A stretch of DNA of 64,000 bases from Paraphaeosphaeria minitans (Eukaryota; Ascomycota; Dothideomycetes; Pleosporales; Didymosphaeriaceae): NCBI GenBank assembly GCA_015832175.1, contig WJXW01000011.1, positions 186,001-250,000 of the forward strand, written 5' to 3'. Each line of letters starts with the position of its first letter. Position 1 is the stretch's first letter. Positions 1 to 15,077 of the stretch are shown in pieces. Made by a program: the position numbers and the translations under genes. The notes under the pieces were generated by a model. It was not told the DNA's origin, made no database searches, and saw only the letters and a program-made list of their open reading frames with translations.

Positions 1-945
1 GTTTTAGAGAAGGGGGTAGGTGGCTGTGTAGATTTACTCTATTTATCTAGTATTTTTATGTAATCTCTCCTCTTAAGGTAATAGCCTTAATGTTTATTAC
101 TTCCTCTACTTATTAAAGCTATATTACTTTATTTTCTTACTAAGAAGGTAGTATTAATTATTACGTAATGTCTTTAGGTTGTAGTTCTTCTAGGAAGTCT
201 CCTAGTCTTAAGGCTATATTATTATTGTCTTTCTTAGTTATGCGATGTATCTGCGTTTAGTTATTGCTAGTTTAATTATGCGACATGTTTTTTAGGGTTG
301 TGAATATGCTTACTATCTCCTTTCTTTTCTATAGAATAGCTTAGACTAGATTATGCGACTCTTTATAGATATATACGCTTTGTTTCTACTTATTATATAA
401 TTTAAAATTTAATCTCTAGTAAAGGTATTATCTCTTTTCTTTTCTGTAGAATAGCTTAGACTAGATTATACGACTCTTTATAAATGTGCGCGCTTTGTTT
501 CTGCTTATTATATAATCTAAAATTTAATCTCTAGTAAAGGTAATAATATAGAGCCTATGTATCTAGCTTATAGGGCGCTTTGTCTTTAGATCTTGCTAGT
601 TTATAGTTAATTAGAATTAACTACTAATTAGTGTTAGTTTGGCTTAATCTGCAATTAAGCATTTAAGGGTTAATAGTATACTATTATATAAAGGGTAAGA
701 AGTAGGTTTAATTAATTACGTCTAGTCTATTATACAAAGGGGCACTAAGGGCTTTATAAAGTCTCTGCCTCTTAGCGCTAACTTAAGTAGGGGGTTCTTG
801 TGTAGGTCCTTATAGGTAGGCAAGGCCTTATAAAGTCTCTGCCTCTTAGCGCTAACCTAAGTAGTGGGTCCTTGTGCAGGTCCCTATAGGTAGGTAGGCC
901 CCTATTTTACTTAGTGCTATTTGTACAATAAACTATACAGACATA
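1..945 (-). mobile_element. Partial LTR retrotransposon copy, RIP-degraded, minus strand
   Basis: Read on the minus strand, 945 to 1 matches the plus-strand block 2114 to about 3095 almost throughout, so it is a second copy of the same element in opposite orientation. It begins with an LTR (945-632) that starts TG and ends CA. The internal sequence runs off the window edge. The copies differ mainly by C/T and G/A changes, the RIP signature. No open frame remains here; the start of the gag region is probably at the left edge. Confidence 0.8.
632..945 (-). repeat. LTR of the left retrotransposon copy
   Basis: A block of about 314 bp that, reverse-complemented, aligns along its whole length with the LTRs at 2114-2425 and 4963-5274. 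Its ends are TGTCTG and CTAACA. It carries two internal copies of a motif around TAAAGTCTCTGCCTCTTAGC (near 759-778 and 833-852), a sub-repeat shared by all three LTRs. Confidence 0.8.
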
Positions 946-1065
946 TATCCTATTACTATTAGGAGAAATTGGCACATAGAGTAAATACTAAAATATATTA
1001 TAACTATAAAACTTATAAGTAAGAGTTTATAAGAGTATAAATGTCTCTTTACTTTCTTATTACAC
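946..1065. other. AT-rich spacer between two head-to-head elements
   Basis: About 120 bp of AT-rich sequence between the left LTR and the ATT array. It has no counterpart in the right arm, so it breaks the otherwise palindromic arrangement. It is probably the remnant of the original genomic site. No coding sequence is seen. Confidence 0.5.
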
Positions 1066-2425
<1,360 letters not shown>

Positions 2426-2989
2426 CTAATTAGTGGTTAATTCTAATTAACTACAAACTAGTAAGGTCTGAAGACAGAGCGCCCTATAAGCTAGATACGT
2501 AGGCTCTATATTATTACCTTTACTAGAGATCGAATTTTAGATTGTATAATAAGTAGAAATAAAGCGCACACATCTATAAAGAGTTGCACAATCTAGTCTA
2601 AGCTATTCTATAGAAAAGAAAGGAGATAATACCTTTACTAGAGATCAAATTTTGGATTGTACGATAAGTAGAAACAAAGCACACATATCTGTAAAGAGTC
2701 GCATAATCTAGTCTAAGCTATTCTATAGAAAAGAAAGGAGATAGTAAGCATATTCACAACCCTAAAAAACACGTCGCACGATTAAACTAGCGACAACTAA
2801 ACGCAAACACGTCGCACGATTAAACCAGCGACAACTAAACGCAAACACGTCGCACAACTAAGAAAGACAACAATAATATAGCCTTAAGACTAGGAAACTT
2901 CTTAAAGGAACTACAACCTAAGGATGTTATACAACAATTAATACTACCTCCTTAGCAGAAAGACAAAGCCGAAGCAATATAGCTTTAAT

Positions 2990-4560
2990 AAGTAAAGAAA
3001 GTAACAAATATTAAGGCTATTACCTTAAGAGGAGAGATTGCACAAAAGTACTAGATAGACAAAGTAGATCTATATAGCTACCTACCCCCTTTTCTAAAAT
3101 AGCTAAACACTTATATAGTGTACATAATCGCGTAATATTACGTAAGTAGTCTTAAAAGTAAAGAGGTAATCTCTTCTTTTACTAAAGATTTTAACAACTA
3201 GAAGGAGAGAACCTTTAATAAGATTAGTTATATAGTAAGAAGAGAGCTTATTACTTTTCTTACAAAAGAAGGCTTTATTACTACTAATTCTATAATAAAG
3301 AACACTTATGTAAAGAAACTCTTTAAACTATCACAGTTTAACTATAAGCTACAGACCCTTTATACAATAATACTGCAACCGCAACCCAAACCGCTTCGCA
3401 CAATCCTAACAATATAACCTACACTATCTATAGGTAATATATATATATATAGAGCACAGCTAGGGCCTATCCCTATACATGTAAGGACAGAGACACTATA
3501 TATAGAGCTACACTAGTAGTAGCAGTCTAAAACCTAGACTACTTTTGCCTAACAAACTATATTATATAAAGAGGCTAGACACTCCTAGTCTTCTTAACAA
3601 CTAGGAGATTATGCTTATATCTAGCTAGATAAGATTATTCTCTTTTAAAAGGCTTAGAGTAAAGAGAATAACTACACTAGTAGGCTATATAACATCCTAG
3701 CAGATAAGGCAAAAGTCTTTAGAGAACTATACTATAGGCTAGGTATACTATAGGACTAGTATGTAAACATCTTCCTAGGAATCCTTTCTAATTGTGCGAG
3801 TACCTACTACCTACACAACATTAGACTAGGACTTCTATAGGATAAATTATATAACAGACTAAATAGGCACTTTAACACTAGTGTTAATCATAATTAGTAC
3901 TAGATAGACTAGACCACTCTTACCTTTAAACACTATAAAAGGGATAATCTAGCTGCTATATCGCACAAGGCCCTAAAAGTAATAATTAACAAGCTTACCT
4001 TAGCCTAAAGGGCTCTTAGACAAGGCTTTAGTAGTAAACTATAACTACACACTACTATTATATAAGTATACTGCGGCTATCCTAACCTTAAACAAGCTAT
4101 ATTTAACCCTAAAAACATAGTAGAAAGCTTACTTAGCGACCTTTGTGTATTACTCTAAGTTACTAAAGATAGGAAGAAGTTACAGTTCCTCTAAGATAGT
4201 AAAGAGGTGTATTATACTAATTAATAATATAACAATCCTAATCGCATAAGAGAATCTAGCCCTTTTAGAGGCAGATTAACCTTTAGACTAAAAGGAAGGG
4301 GCAACTTTAGAAGTTTAAGCTTTTACATAAAGTAGAAATGCTTTATATACTATAAAGAAAGATGCTAGTCTACTAACTATCTACTAAAAGATACCTAGCA
4401 AGCTAGAAGGTAATATATATTATCGTACACTAACTTCTACAAATATAAACCCTCTACTATAGATATACAAGCATACATCCTTAACTTTAAAGGAGAGCTA
4501 GAGGAAGAAAACTATTACACAAAAAAGGAGGAAGATAAATAAGACTAATAGAGTAATAAA
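2990..4560 (+). pseudogene. RIP-degraded gag gene of the LTR element
   Basis: Conceptual reading of the plus strand gives broken pieces of a fungal retrotransposon Gag, interrupted by many TAG/TAA codons. A Gly/Arg-rich stretch (about 4260-4335) is followed by a zinc knuckle at about 4337-4382. Its expected spacing is CX2CX4CX4H, but the second Cys is TAC (Tyr), the Trp after the third Cys is TAG, and the His is TAT (Tyr). All three are single G-to-A or C-to-T transitions. After the knuckle comes an acidic stretch and then no further domain. Limits are approximate. The gene cannot make a functional protein. Confidence 0.7.
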
Positions 4561-4962
4561 GAAAAAGTATAGAAGGCTACCTTATACCTTACTTCTACTG
4601 TATACCTTTATCGCATAACTAGGAGCGATCCTTCTATACCTACTTACTAAGACCTAGCGCCAAGCATTATATTACTTAACACCCCACCTTCTATTTGCGC
4701 ACAGGATACATACTTAGAAAGAGCCTTATCGCGTAATACAACTCTACTACTGTGCAAAGGGGTAGGGTAAAAACTAAGCAGGTTAGCTATTACTACCTAT
4801 TTACATAAGAGCAGGTGCAAATAGGACCTCTACCGCACAGCGACACTGCACCTACCTTATAACCTGTTCTAATGGGGGAAGGCTAACTGTATAGATAGAG
4901 AAGGATAGGAAAGGGAAAGCGTATAATAGACATAAGCTATTACATAAAAGAAAAGTTACTAG

Positions 4963-5274
4963 TGTCTATACAGTTTATTGTACAAATAGCACTAAGTAAA
5001 ATAGGGGCCTGCCTACCTATAGGGACCCGCACAAGGACCCACTACTTAGGTTAGCGCTAAGAGGCAGAGACTTTATAAGGCCTTACCTACCTATAAGGAC
5101 CTACACAAGGACCCCCTGCTTAGGTTAGCGCTAAGAGGCAGAGACTTTATAAAGCCCTCAGTACCCCTTTGTACAATAGACAAGACGTAATTAATTAAAC
5201 CTACTTCTCACCCTTTGCACAATAGTATACTATTAACCCTTAAATGCTTAATTGCAGATTAAGCCAAACCAACA
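4963..5274 (+). repeat. 3' LTR of the right retrotransposon
   Basis: 312 bp, TG...CA ends intact (TGTCTATACAG at the start, CCAACA at the end). It is the same length as the 5' LTR. The bases just upstream are purine-rich (around 4945-4957) and could be the polypurine tract, though weak after RIP. Confidence 0.85.
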
Positions 5275-6715
<1,441 letters not shown>

Positions 6716-8373
6716 TCAGCTCACACCAATAGCCTGCGGCATCCAGAAGACCTGCTTAGGGTCATACTTCTTCTTGAGCGTAGCAAGCTTGCTGTACAGC
6801 TCCTGGCCATAGTACAGCTCATGCGCCTCCTTCGCGCTGTACGATGGGTCCACGTAGTTGAGATAAGCACCAAAGTGTGTCTCTGGCTGGCTCTTGATGA
6901 TGACATCATTGATGCCGTTGATGTAGTCGAGCGAGGTTGGGTTGGTGCCGTAGTTTTGGAAGACCCAGAGGGAGTCGCGGTCGTTGTAGGCGGCGAAATT
7001 CGTGTCCTTAGTGTTGATGGCGGAGCCGGGGCCGCCGTACAGGTTGATGATGACGAAGTACGAGTACGGCGCGGGCTTGCTGATGTAGTCCCAGAAGGCA
7101 TTTAAGGTGGTTGCGGTGAGACCGCCGTCAGCTTCAGGCACGGTGATGGACTTGGCGAAGAAGGTGTCGTGCTCGTCGTACCCGGTCAGAGGCTCTTTGA
7201 TATCGGTTTTGTCAGACATGAGAATCAGATACGGGATCCATTCGTATTCCTCGACAGCGACCTGGGTTGGTGGAGCAGTGCCACGGAGAAATTCGGGCTT
7301 GATGGTGCCTGCAATCGTCAGAACAGCTTAGGTGATGTGAAAATTCTCGGTGCCCTGACGAGGTGCTTGGTGACGGCAGAACACGTCATTGCAAACGCAT
7401 CACATCTTTATTTCAGGGGATATAATCACTTACTCTTGAACTCGGCACCAGTACCGAAGAAAGTACCACCCAAATTGTAAGTAGCATTCCCATCAAGGTA
7501 GATACCGTAGGAAATACGGTTGTCCACCACGGAAGCATTCTGCGAGAAAGTTTGAATGTGGAGGAAAGTGTCGGTGAACGCCTTCTTGTTCTTGAACAGA
7601 GTGTCGGCCCACTGGAACTGGAAGTAGGTAACTTTCTTAGGAGCAGCCTGAGTGCGGAGGTAGAAGTTGGTGACGATACCGAACGATTCAGCCGCTCCGC
7701 GGAGAGCCCAGAAGAGCTCCTTGTTCTCGGTGGCGGTTGCATGAAGAAGCTTTCCGTCGGCAGTGACAACATCGAGGCCAACGATGTGGTCGAGAGCGAT
7801 ACCCCAGTTACGAGAAGTGTGACCGTAGCCACCATGGGTGAAATGGCCACCGATACCGACGCCGGGGCAGGTACCGTGAGATATGGCACGCTTGCCTTGA
7901 TCCCACACGCCCTGAGCGAGGTTACCAAGACGAACACCACCACCAACCTTAGCGACGTTGGTGGTCTTGTCAAGCTGAATGTTCTGGAGGGGCTGGAGAT
8001 CGATGACTGTAGGGGAGTTAGTAGAGCAAATCAGGACGTATACGAGTGACGTACTCATTGAACCGTCCTTGCCTCCACTGCTGAAGCTGGCGTATGAATG
8101 CCCTCCTGACTTGGCCTGGACCTTGAGGCCGGACTGCGAGGCGCAGACAACCGCATCCTGGACATGCTTGTTGGTCTCTGGAAGCACAATTGCAGCCGGT
8201 TTGTACTGGAGACGCAAGTTGAAGGGCTCGGCGAGCTCGTCGTAGTCCCAGTCGCCAGGGTAGGAAGCCGGAACCTTATTGCCTTTCAAGCAAGCATCGA
8301 CCGCCTTGTTGGCAACCGCAGCGGCATATCCTGCAGCCAAAAGTCCCGCGGCAATGGTAGAGAGGAACTTCAT
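6716..8373 (-). CDS. Secreted FAD-linked oxidase (glucooligosaccharide oxidase-like, CAZy AA7)
   Basis: Three exons: 8373-8055, 8006-7434 and 7308-6716. The introns are 48 bp (branch TACTAAC) and 125 bp, and the result is 494 aa, close to the family's roughly 500. The N-terminus is a signal peptide (hydrophobic, Ala-rich, residues 1-20). An FAD-binding domain follows, with SGGHSY at 89-94 (His92) and GTCPGVGIGGH from 151 (Cys153), the two residues that bind FAD covalently in glucooligosaccharide oxidase. The C-terminal berberine-bridge-like region includes the Asn-Tyr-rich end. Family enzymes oxidise the reducing end of oligosaccharides to lactones and release hydrogen peroxide outside the cell. 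The exact substrate cannot be read from sequence. It is the first gene beyond the transposon island and shows no damage. Confidence 0.85.
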
Positions 8374-10378
8374 ATTAGCAAAAATTGAAGATCCTTAAAG
8401 GATTATCGTGCGTGTTTGAGGAAGTCCCTAACCAGTGTCGACTTGAAGGGAGATGTTCGGCAAGTGAAGAGCAAGAAGGCAACGAGAAGGCGAATGATTT
8501 ATATCCCATTGTAGCCTGTGCCGTTTGTACCTGCTGCTCAGGTGCAGTGATGGCGGCACTGAATCCTTGTGCCGTTCTAGGCCGAATTCGACGATCATGG
8601 TGGGTGAACAAACGACAGGGGTGGCTTCGCCCCAATGTGCTGATTGGACCTCAGAGACTACCAAGGTAGATGTGCGTGGGCGTCATTTGGACCGAAGGAA
8701 GGGTAAAGCTAGATGGATTCTACACCAGCTGAACGGTGTGAATGGGGTTACTCACAGATACAACTCGCGCGAGACCAAGGGGAGAACCTGCGCGGACTTT
8801 CGGATTTCGAGGCACGTACATGTCGCAATCAATGTAGCACAATGCACTCAAAGTTGTTCAAAGAACCTACATTGATGCGACGCAAAGGGTCTGCTGAACG
8901 ATGGCGGTTTCGACCCTGCGTCTGCAGGCTTCCGTCGACATTTGCCATGCGGAGCAAGCCCGTATTCTCAGTCTCAGCGAACGCCCAATCCTACTCTTCC
9001 ACGGCACGTCCTCTCACAAGCAGTGGCGTAGACTACCAGCTTACCCGAGCCTTACCCTCATGCACTCGTGCGTTCGCCCACGTGCCGCAAATAAGCCTCC
9101 TGTACCGGGGACCTGGATTGTGCATCTTGCGATTGGCTGACGCAGGTACGCATTGAACCCTGGACAATTTATCATGCCTGACGATTATTTCTAGACACGT
9201 CAGGCGCGGTCTTTCTGTGTTACCCCAAAATGTGCTTCGCAGGCATGATATATTATCTGTGAGATTGTCATATGTATGTACCATGCACGCAGCGGATGGA
9301 GATATATCATGATGTTGCTTTGTGCGCTATTGTGTCCTGTCGGGAGCGGCGAGAATGATGGAGTGTTGTGGAGTGTTGTGGTGTGGACAGATAACATTTA
9401 ACTCTAAGACTACAGTACCAGATTTTATACCATAGATAATATATACAATATGAAAGAAAATAAACATAGTGTAAAGAAGTTCAAGTCAAATTAATAGTTC
9501 TAATCCATACTATTATACATTATTGGCATAGAGTTTAGTTTGCGTTTAATATTTTCAAACACGTTAACTACTAATTAGAGTTGTTTTAGCCACTTGCTGA
9601 TAGAGTACAGGATAAATAGTAAGCCTAGCATACTTTAATACACGCATAAACGATAGGTCGGGAGAATCTTTCGAAAACCCCCAATGCGGTACCGTACGGT
9701 AGGTAGATAAGCCACTCCGGTCGTTGCCGGTGGAACCCCGTAAGTACCGGCTCACCACCACCTTCACCCTACCTAACATAACGACGAAATTCGGCTACTT
9801 ATTCCTGCAAAAATCAAAACAGTCTACGCTCCACGCCGCGTTCAATCAACTTCACACGCGTGCAGATGGCCATCAAGTCGATCTTCTATTTCGGGCAGGG
9901 GCAAACGCGCCGCCCGAGGCTCAGGCCCAGCTGAAGCCCATCACGACTTCAGGCCCCTCAATACGCCCAAGAGGGCTGTGGTGCTTGGGCCGCCCACCCT
10001 ATCCATGTTTCGAGTATACCGACGTTGCTGCGTGGCGTCAGCGCTCGGGGATATGCCTGTTCGAGAACATTCGTGTAACTGCAGGGGGGCGTTTCGCTGT
10101 AGGTAGCATCCGGCTCGCGCGAGGATCTATGTTGCAGTCAGGAGGATTGCGAAGGAAGATGCGGAGGAAGAGCTCATATCACTATTCGCTTTAATGCTAC
10201 ATGGTTATTGCACATGCAGCAATATTGTACATCCAGTCCACATTCCGTCAAAACAGCGAAATCGGGCGTTGTGGCGTCCAAATGCTTCGTATGAACGTCA
10301 ACATCACGCCCTTGAGAGATCACCACCTTTTTACCACGCAGACCACGCAGACCACAGTGATCATACCAGGTGTTCGAC
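8374..10378. other. 2.0 kb intergenic region with an AT-rich pocket
   Basis: Upstream of the oxidase gene and downstream of the peptidase gene. Frames up to about 156 codons show no recognisable protein. About 9395-9600 is clearly AT-rich compared with its surroundings and may be an old RIP-affected repeat relic, but no motif identifies it. Confidence 0.45.
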
Positions 10379-12739
10379 CTAGCAAGGCGGCATGAAGCCG
10401 TCTCGGGCCTCAGATTTGCAGTTTGTCGCCAGAGAAAAGGTATCCTCAAAAGCCTTCATTTGCCTGAGAGCTTGTGCTCCGCGCATTTGGCCACGCGCCG
10501 GGCTCAATGTTGTCGTTTTGCCCTGAGCCGCGCGTCTGGCATTCGAAGGGTTGTAATAGCCAACATTACCAACACACTTGGAGGGATCGCTCCACAGCGC
10601 GTCGGCAGCGGCTTTCCAAATTGCAGTTACGCTCACGGTCATCTCCGGCGTGAAGTAGAGGCGACAATCCGCTTCCTCATACTTGAATTGCAACGCAATG
10701 CCAGAGTCATCATCTGAGCGCACGGCATCGCGGACATTGATGCCGTTGCCATAGGAGCGACCGAGCGCTTTTCCAGAGTTATATTCCTTCAGTGCCGAAG
10801 TCTGGAACGTATTGTTCAAGTAAATGGCCTGCGCCGCGTATTGCTGAATGAAAGCCCACTGGTAGATATTGGCGCCTTTGACGCCGCCGACTGCCTGGAT
10901 CCTATTTGCGTTGCTCCGACCGCCCAATGCAATGGTCCTGACATGACCTTGCTGAGTCATCAATTCCGCAAAGATTGAACATGTTGATGCACAATATCCA
11001 TCGGTAAGGAGGACAATATCCTCCGACTTCCATCGAGTCTGATTGGAAAAGTCTGTGATGTTAATGCCAGCCTGATAGGGGATGTAAATGTCAGTTGTGT
11101 TCCAGCGAGAGATGGAGGTGTAATTATCTGCTCTTGTCAGCGTTGGAAGTGACACTCGTGATATCTTTTTACCTTTCCTCGCAGTGTTCGGGCCAACCTT
11201 TTGTGCCCACGAATCAAAGGGTTTGCCGTCAGCAGTCTGGTCGGTATGGTAATCAAAATAGCTCGACTGGATTGATCTCAAGGTAATGTTCTTCAGCCCA
11301 GCATCCCGAGGAGATTGGCCGACGGCTCCGCTAAAGGCCTGCCCGATCAGATCCAAGGCTAAATTGTATCGGAAGCGGCTGCCACCGTAGGGATCTAACG
11401 TCGGGAACAACTGCTTGAAAAGGTCACTAGCAGGTATCAGTACTCTGAACACATACTCAGCAAGCCACACTTACTATCCTTGCAGAATGGTGCCTCCTCC
11501 GTTCGCCTGTAGATCAATGATGAGCTTAGTCTTCCCTTCGCTCCAAGCCTTTTGGAGGAATTTCTGCGAAGTAACTTGGAAAGCTAGTTCTGCATAAGAG
11601 CTGCTGACAAAGCTCGGTACTTGGAGAACAGCCACGTTCTCATAACCAGGCCCGTCAATGTAGAACCCATTGATAAGATTCTGAGGTCCGGGAACGACTG
11701 GTGCTGGATACCCTAGTGGTGGTGCTGCGGCTTGATTCAGTTCCGGTGGAGCCGAGGCCGGTGGGATCACCTCGGGGCGTAATTTGGCATCAGAGTCCTC
11801 GTCGAAGACTATCTTTCGTCTGAGATCCGCCCCAGATGTGACGTTTTGAAAGTTGAAATAGGATTTTGCAGTGTTGACGATGGTAAGTTTCGTGCCGTTG
11901 GCGAATTCGAGGGTCGTGTTCGCATTGAGTGGAACATAACGACCACGACCCGCACCCGTGAACCCACCCAGACCCGACCCCCCCGTTCCGAGACTGATTT
12001 GCGCAAGGTTGTAGAACAAGTTGTTGTACAGAGCATCGCGGTCTTGGAGGGATCCCTGTTGGCTCAGATCCTCGAGAAATGCACTGGCGTCCTGGTCATC
12101 AATCTTGACAATGGCAGATGGTGCATAAGAGATATTCTTGAACTGCAAACCCAAAATGTCGGTGTAGGCGAACACAGCGGGCAGCTTACTACCGTCCTCG
12201 GAAACAGATACCAAAGGAAGAGGGCGAGTGAAACTGAAGACCTCACCCACGACATCCAAAACGTATGCGAGGTGGCCATCGTGGGCTGCTCCAAGCAATT
12301 TGTAAAGCGCCCAGCCAAACGACCATTCATCCGAAATGTATTCTTGGTCAATCAACGCAGAGATGGCATCCAACCCGGCGAGAATGTCGACAGGGTCCTG
12401 AATCTTCTCCACGTACTCGGGAGGCGGATCCTTCAGTGCACCAAGCGTACTCTGCCAGTTGAGATAGAGCGGGAGTTCGAAAAGGATAGCTTTGGCCGAA
12501 GTGACATTGAGGGGTATGCTTATCAGGCATTGGTATGCAATCTCTGCAGGCACTTCGGTGGGTCGTGGGTTATCAGTTGGTACTCCAGTGGGGTTCAAGA
12601 TGACCGAGACTTGGGCACACGGCTCAAGCGTAGGGGTGGGTGTTCCTTGGCGACGGTTGACGTTTTCGACGGATGCTAGCGGCGAGGAAGCTACAAGTGC
12701 GGCCAGACCCCAAAGAGTCGCCACATCACGGAACCACAT
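10379..12739 (-). CDS. Secreted CPAF/UstP-like peptidase S41 family protein
   Basis: Two exons, 12739-11475 and 11426-10379, with a 48 bp intron (donor GTAAGT); 770 aa. The first in-frame ATG is at 12739; an upstream GTG in frame is not a plausible start. The N-terminus has a hydrophobic signal segment followed by a dibasic NRR site (about residue 30). Asn-Pro-Thr-rich sequence follows, then a PDZ-like region, and a C-terminal ClpP/crotonase-like fold. AHDGH (about 152-156) and the DGYCASTC motif (about 563-571) resemble the catalytic His and Ser surroundings of the CPAF-type S41 family. Fungal members include UstP of the ustiloxin RiPP cluster, but most are not tied to a cluster. There is no precursor-peptide gene next to it. 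Substrate unknown. Confidence 0.8.
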
Positions 12740-15077
12740 GGTGAATGCGGTCACTTGTGGACGGCTGTCGAACAGACCGGGGTGACGATGCGGAGAAGAG
12801 TGCGGAGAACGATTGAAAGGTCTTGTAGCGAACGAGCGAACGAACGAACGAACGAACGAACGAAGATGGCGAGCAATAATGAGGTATGGTTGAGGTTGAA
12901 GAAGTGTCCGAGGGGACGCGTGACTTGTTCAACAACAAGTGGTCGACGAGAGAGGAAGGCACGGTAGCCTGCAGTTTAGGTGTACCGACGGAGACCGCGT
13001 TCCAGTCGTATAGCACAGAAAAACACCTCACTCAGCACCAGCGCAAGCAGAGAGAGTACCTACTGACATGGGACATGCTGAGGAGCTGCCTTTTAATGGC
13101 AATGGAAAAGACAAGTTTGCAGCTGAGCAACCGTGCCAGTGACTGCTGGCATTGCCGCCAGACTGACCACAACCGTGCAAATACATTGACAGCGTGCTGG
13201 TACCTGCATATCTTCCGCACCGCTGTGTGCGAGAGCAGCGGCCTGCAGGCTGTTCGCCGGACGACGGGAGCGCGTGGGCAGGGCGCCAATCGCTGCAGGA
13301 ACAGCGTGGCCATCAACATGTGCATGCAGGACTCCACCGGAAGCTTCCCATGAGCAGATACCGAGACCAAGATGAAGAGATGTGCTTTGTACGACGCTGA
13401 GTACGGGTAACGCAGCTGCGCAGTCGGTGTGCTACGGATTCCGTGGCTCGTGAATGTCTTGACCCGTCACATATTCGTGGCATGGAACCTGGAGATGCAA
13501 TAGGGACAGCACGTTCTGCTATTCTTGGATGTGTAGAAGACATACCAGTGTGTTGTTGATATCGCAAACGGCCGTGATAATGGATGTCGGGCTGGTAGGT
13601 TTGGCGCGCCCCGACGACCACCAGCGCCTGTTTCATCCTAGGTAGGTACCGGTAGACTTGCTGCAGGTCATCCACTAGCTTGCACCCACATCTTCTCCAA
13701 CAACGTACCTCCTGAAGTACTGTCGTGCAATCGCATTTTGACACTCGAATCGCTGCACACGCACAGTGTTCTCCTGTTCTGGACATGGTTCATGACACAC
13801 AGCACCCGGGTCGGAACTTTAGGTACCCAACAGCAACCGTAATCACTGCCCTAATTAGGTAGGACGGGAACTTGGAACCACAACATGTCCTTGGACGGTA
13901 ATGACAGCCGTTCAGCATGTCTTGTTCGTAGAATCGCAATGCGCGGCTACAAACAATATGGGAACCTCGTCACCAATTCACAAGCTGACACACGAAATCT
14001 GCAAAGAAAGCACGACAGCAAAATCACCCCCTTACTTTTGCCGCCAATCCAGCAACTACCTAGGCGCCACAAGAGTCCGTCTAGCCAAGACCATCTCTGA
14101 TACCCCTGTTACCGTGCCGACTGGCCCGGGACAATGGAACGTCCCGTAGAGCGAACGCTGCAGCCTCGCACGAGAGTGTACCCCAGTGAGTCGTCCAAAG
14201 TGGGTGTGGCGATGATCTGTGCTTCATCACAGCGGTGATAGTCACCAACAAGTTCTTGACGACTTCGACGACTTCCAAGTGGGCGTCCTTATCACGGCTC
14301 ACTACTATAGAACATCATGTCCAACGTGATACATTATTGCCGTCTCGATGCTCGCTCCAATCAACTTTGGGGGCTCCAAGGTCGTCGACTACTGCGGTAC
14401 CCTCTTTCAGCAGCTTTCGATAAGTCGACGTTCATCAGCTATCCTTGCGGAGCCCACCTCACAAACTCTTTACCGGAACGCAATCACGCACAGCCGAACC
14501 GATTCCACCACACCCCGGCACAAAGTCACGAAGTATCATCTGGTAAGGCGCATACCTCCACTGCACAATACATACAAATGTGACCGTGTCCAGAGGCTAT
14601 GCGAACGTAGGGTCACTCCGCTGCCTTCTGACCACACACCAACCTTCGCACAGACTTTCGTACAAACCTTCGCACAAGCCTCCGCACAAAACTCGACTCT
14701 CTGTTGTGTGTACTAGTAGAGCTCATCATATATTTAACACCCTTCTAGCTTAGGCACAATGGACGAGCACAATCACAGTGCAGCACATTCACCTAAGACG
14801 CCATCTCGTCTATTCCTCTGTCACCGCGCTACCACATCCATATTGGAACCCAGCACAACAAGACGTGGAAAAGCATAATCATACTACCACCCGCCTCCTC
14901 AGGCCCACAACAGACAAGCATAATAAACACATGGTTGGCATACAACACTCCACCCTACACGAGCCACGACGGACAAACGTTTTCCCCGACATAGGGTGAT
15001 TAAGGGAGCCACGCCTTTCTCCAAGGCTGTGCACTTATCACAGCGGTATGTACAATGGTCGTATATATTATATATCG
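12740..15077. other. 2.3 kb intergenic region, no gene seen
   Basis: It contains the peptidase promoter with a GAAC tandem repeat, and several short unsupported frames (up to 157 codons). TAGGTAGGTA-type motifs occur near 13638. A degenerate 12-13 bp repeat around CCTTCGCACA is present about four times at 14640-14695. No coding domain is recognised on either strand. Confidence 0.45.
12828..12864. repeat. Tetranucleotide repeat (GAAC)n
   Basis: About eight consecutive copies of CGAA/GAAC in the region just upstream of the peptidase start codon, probably within its 5' UTR or core promoter. Confidence 0.8.
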
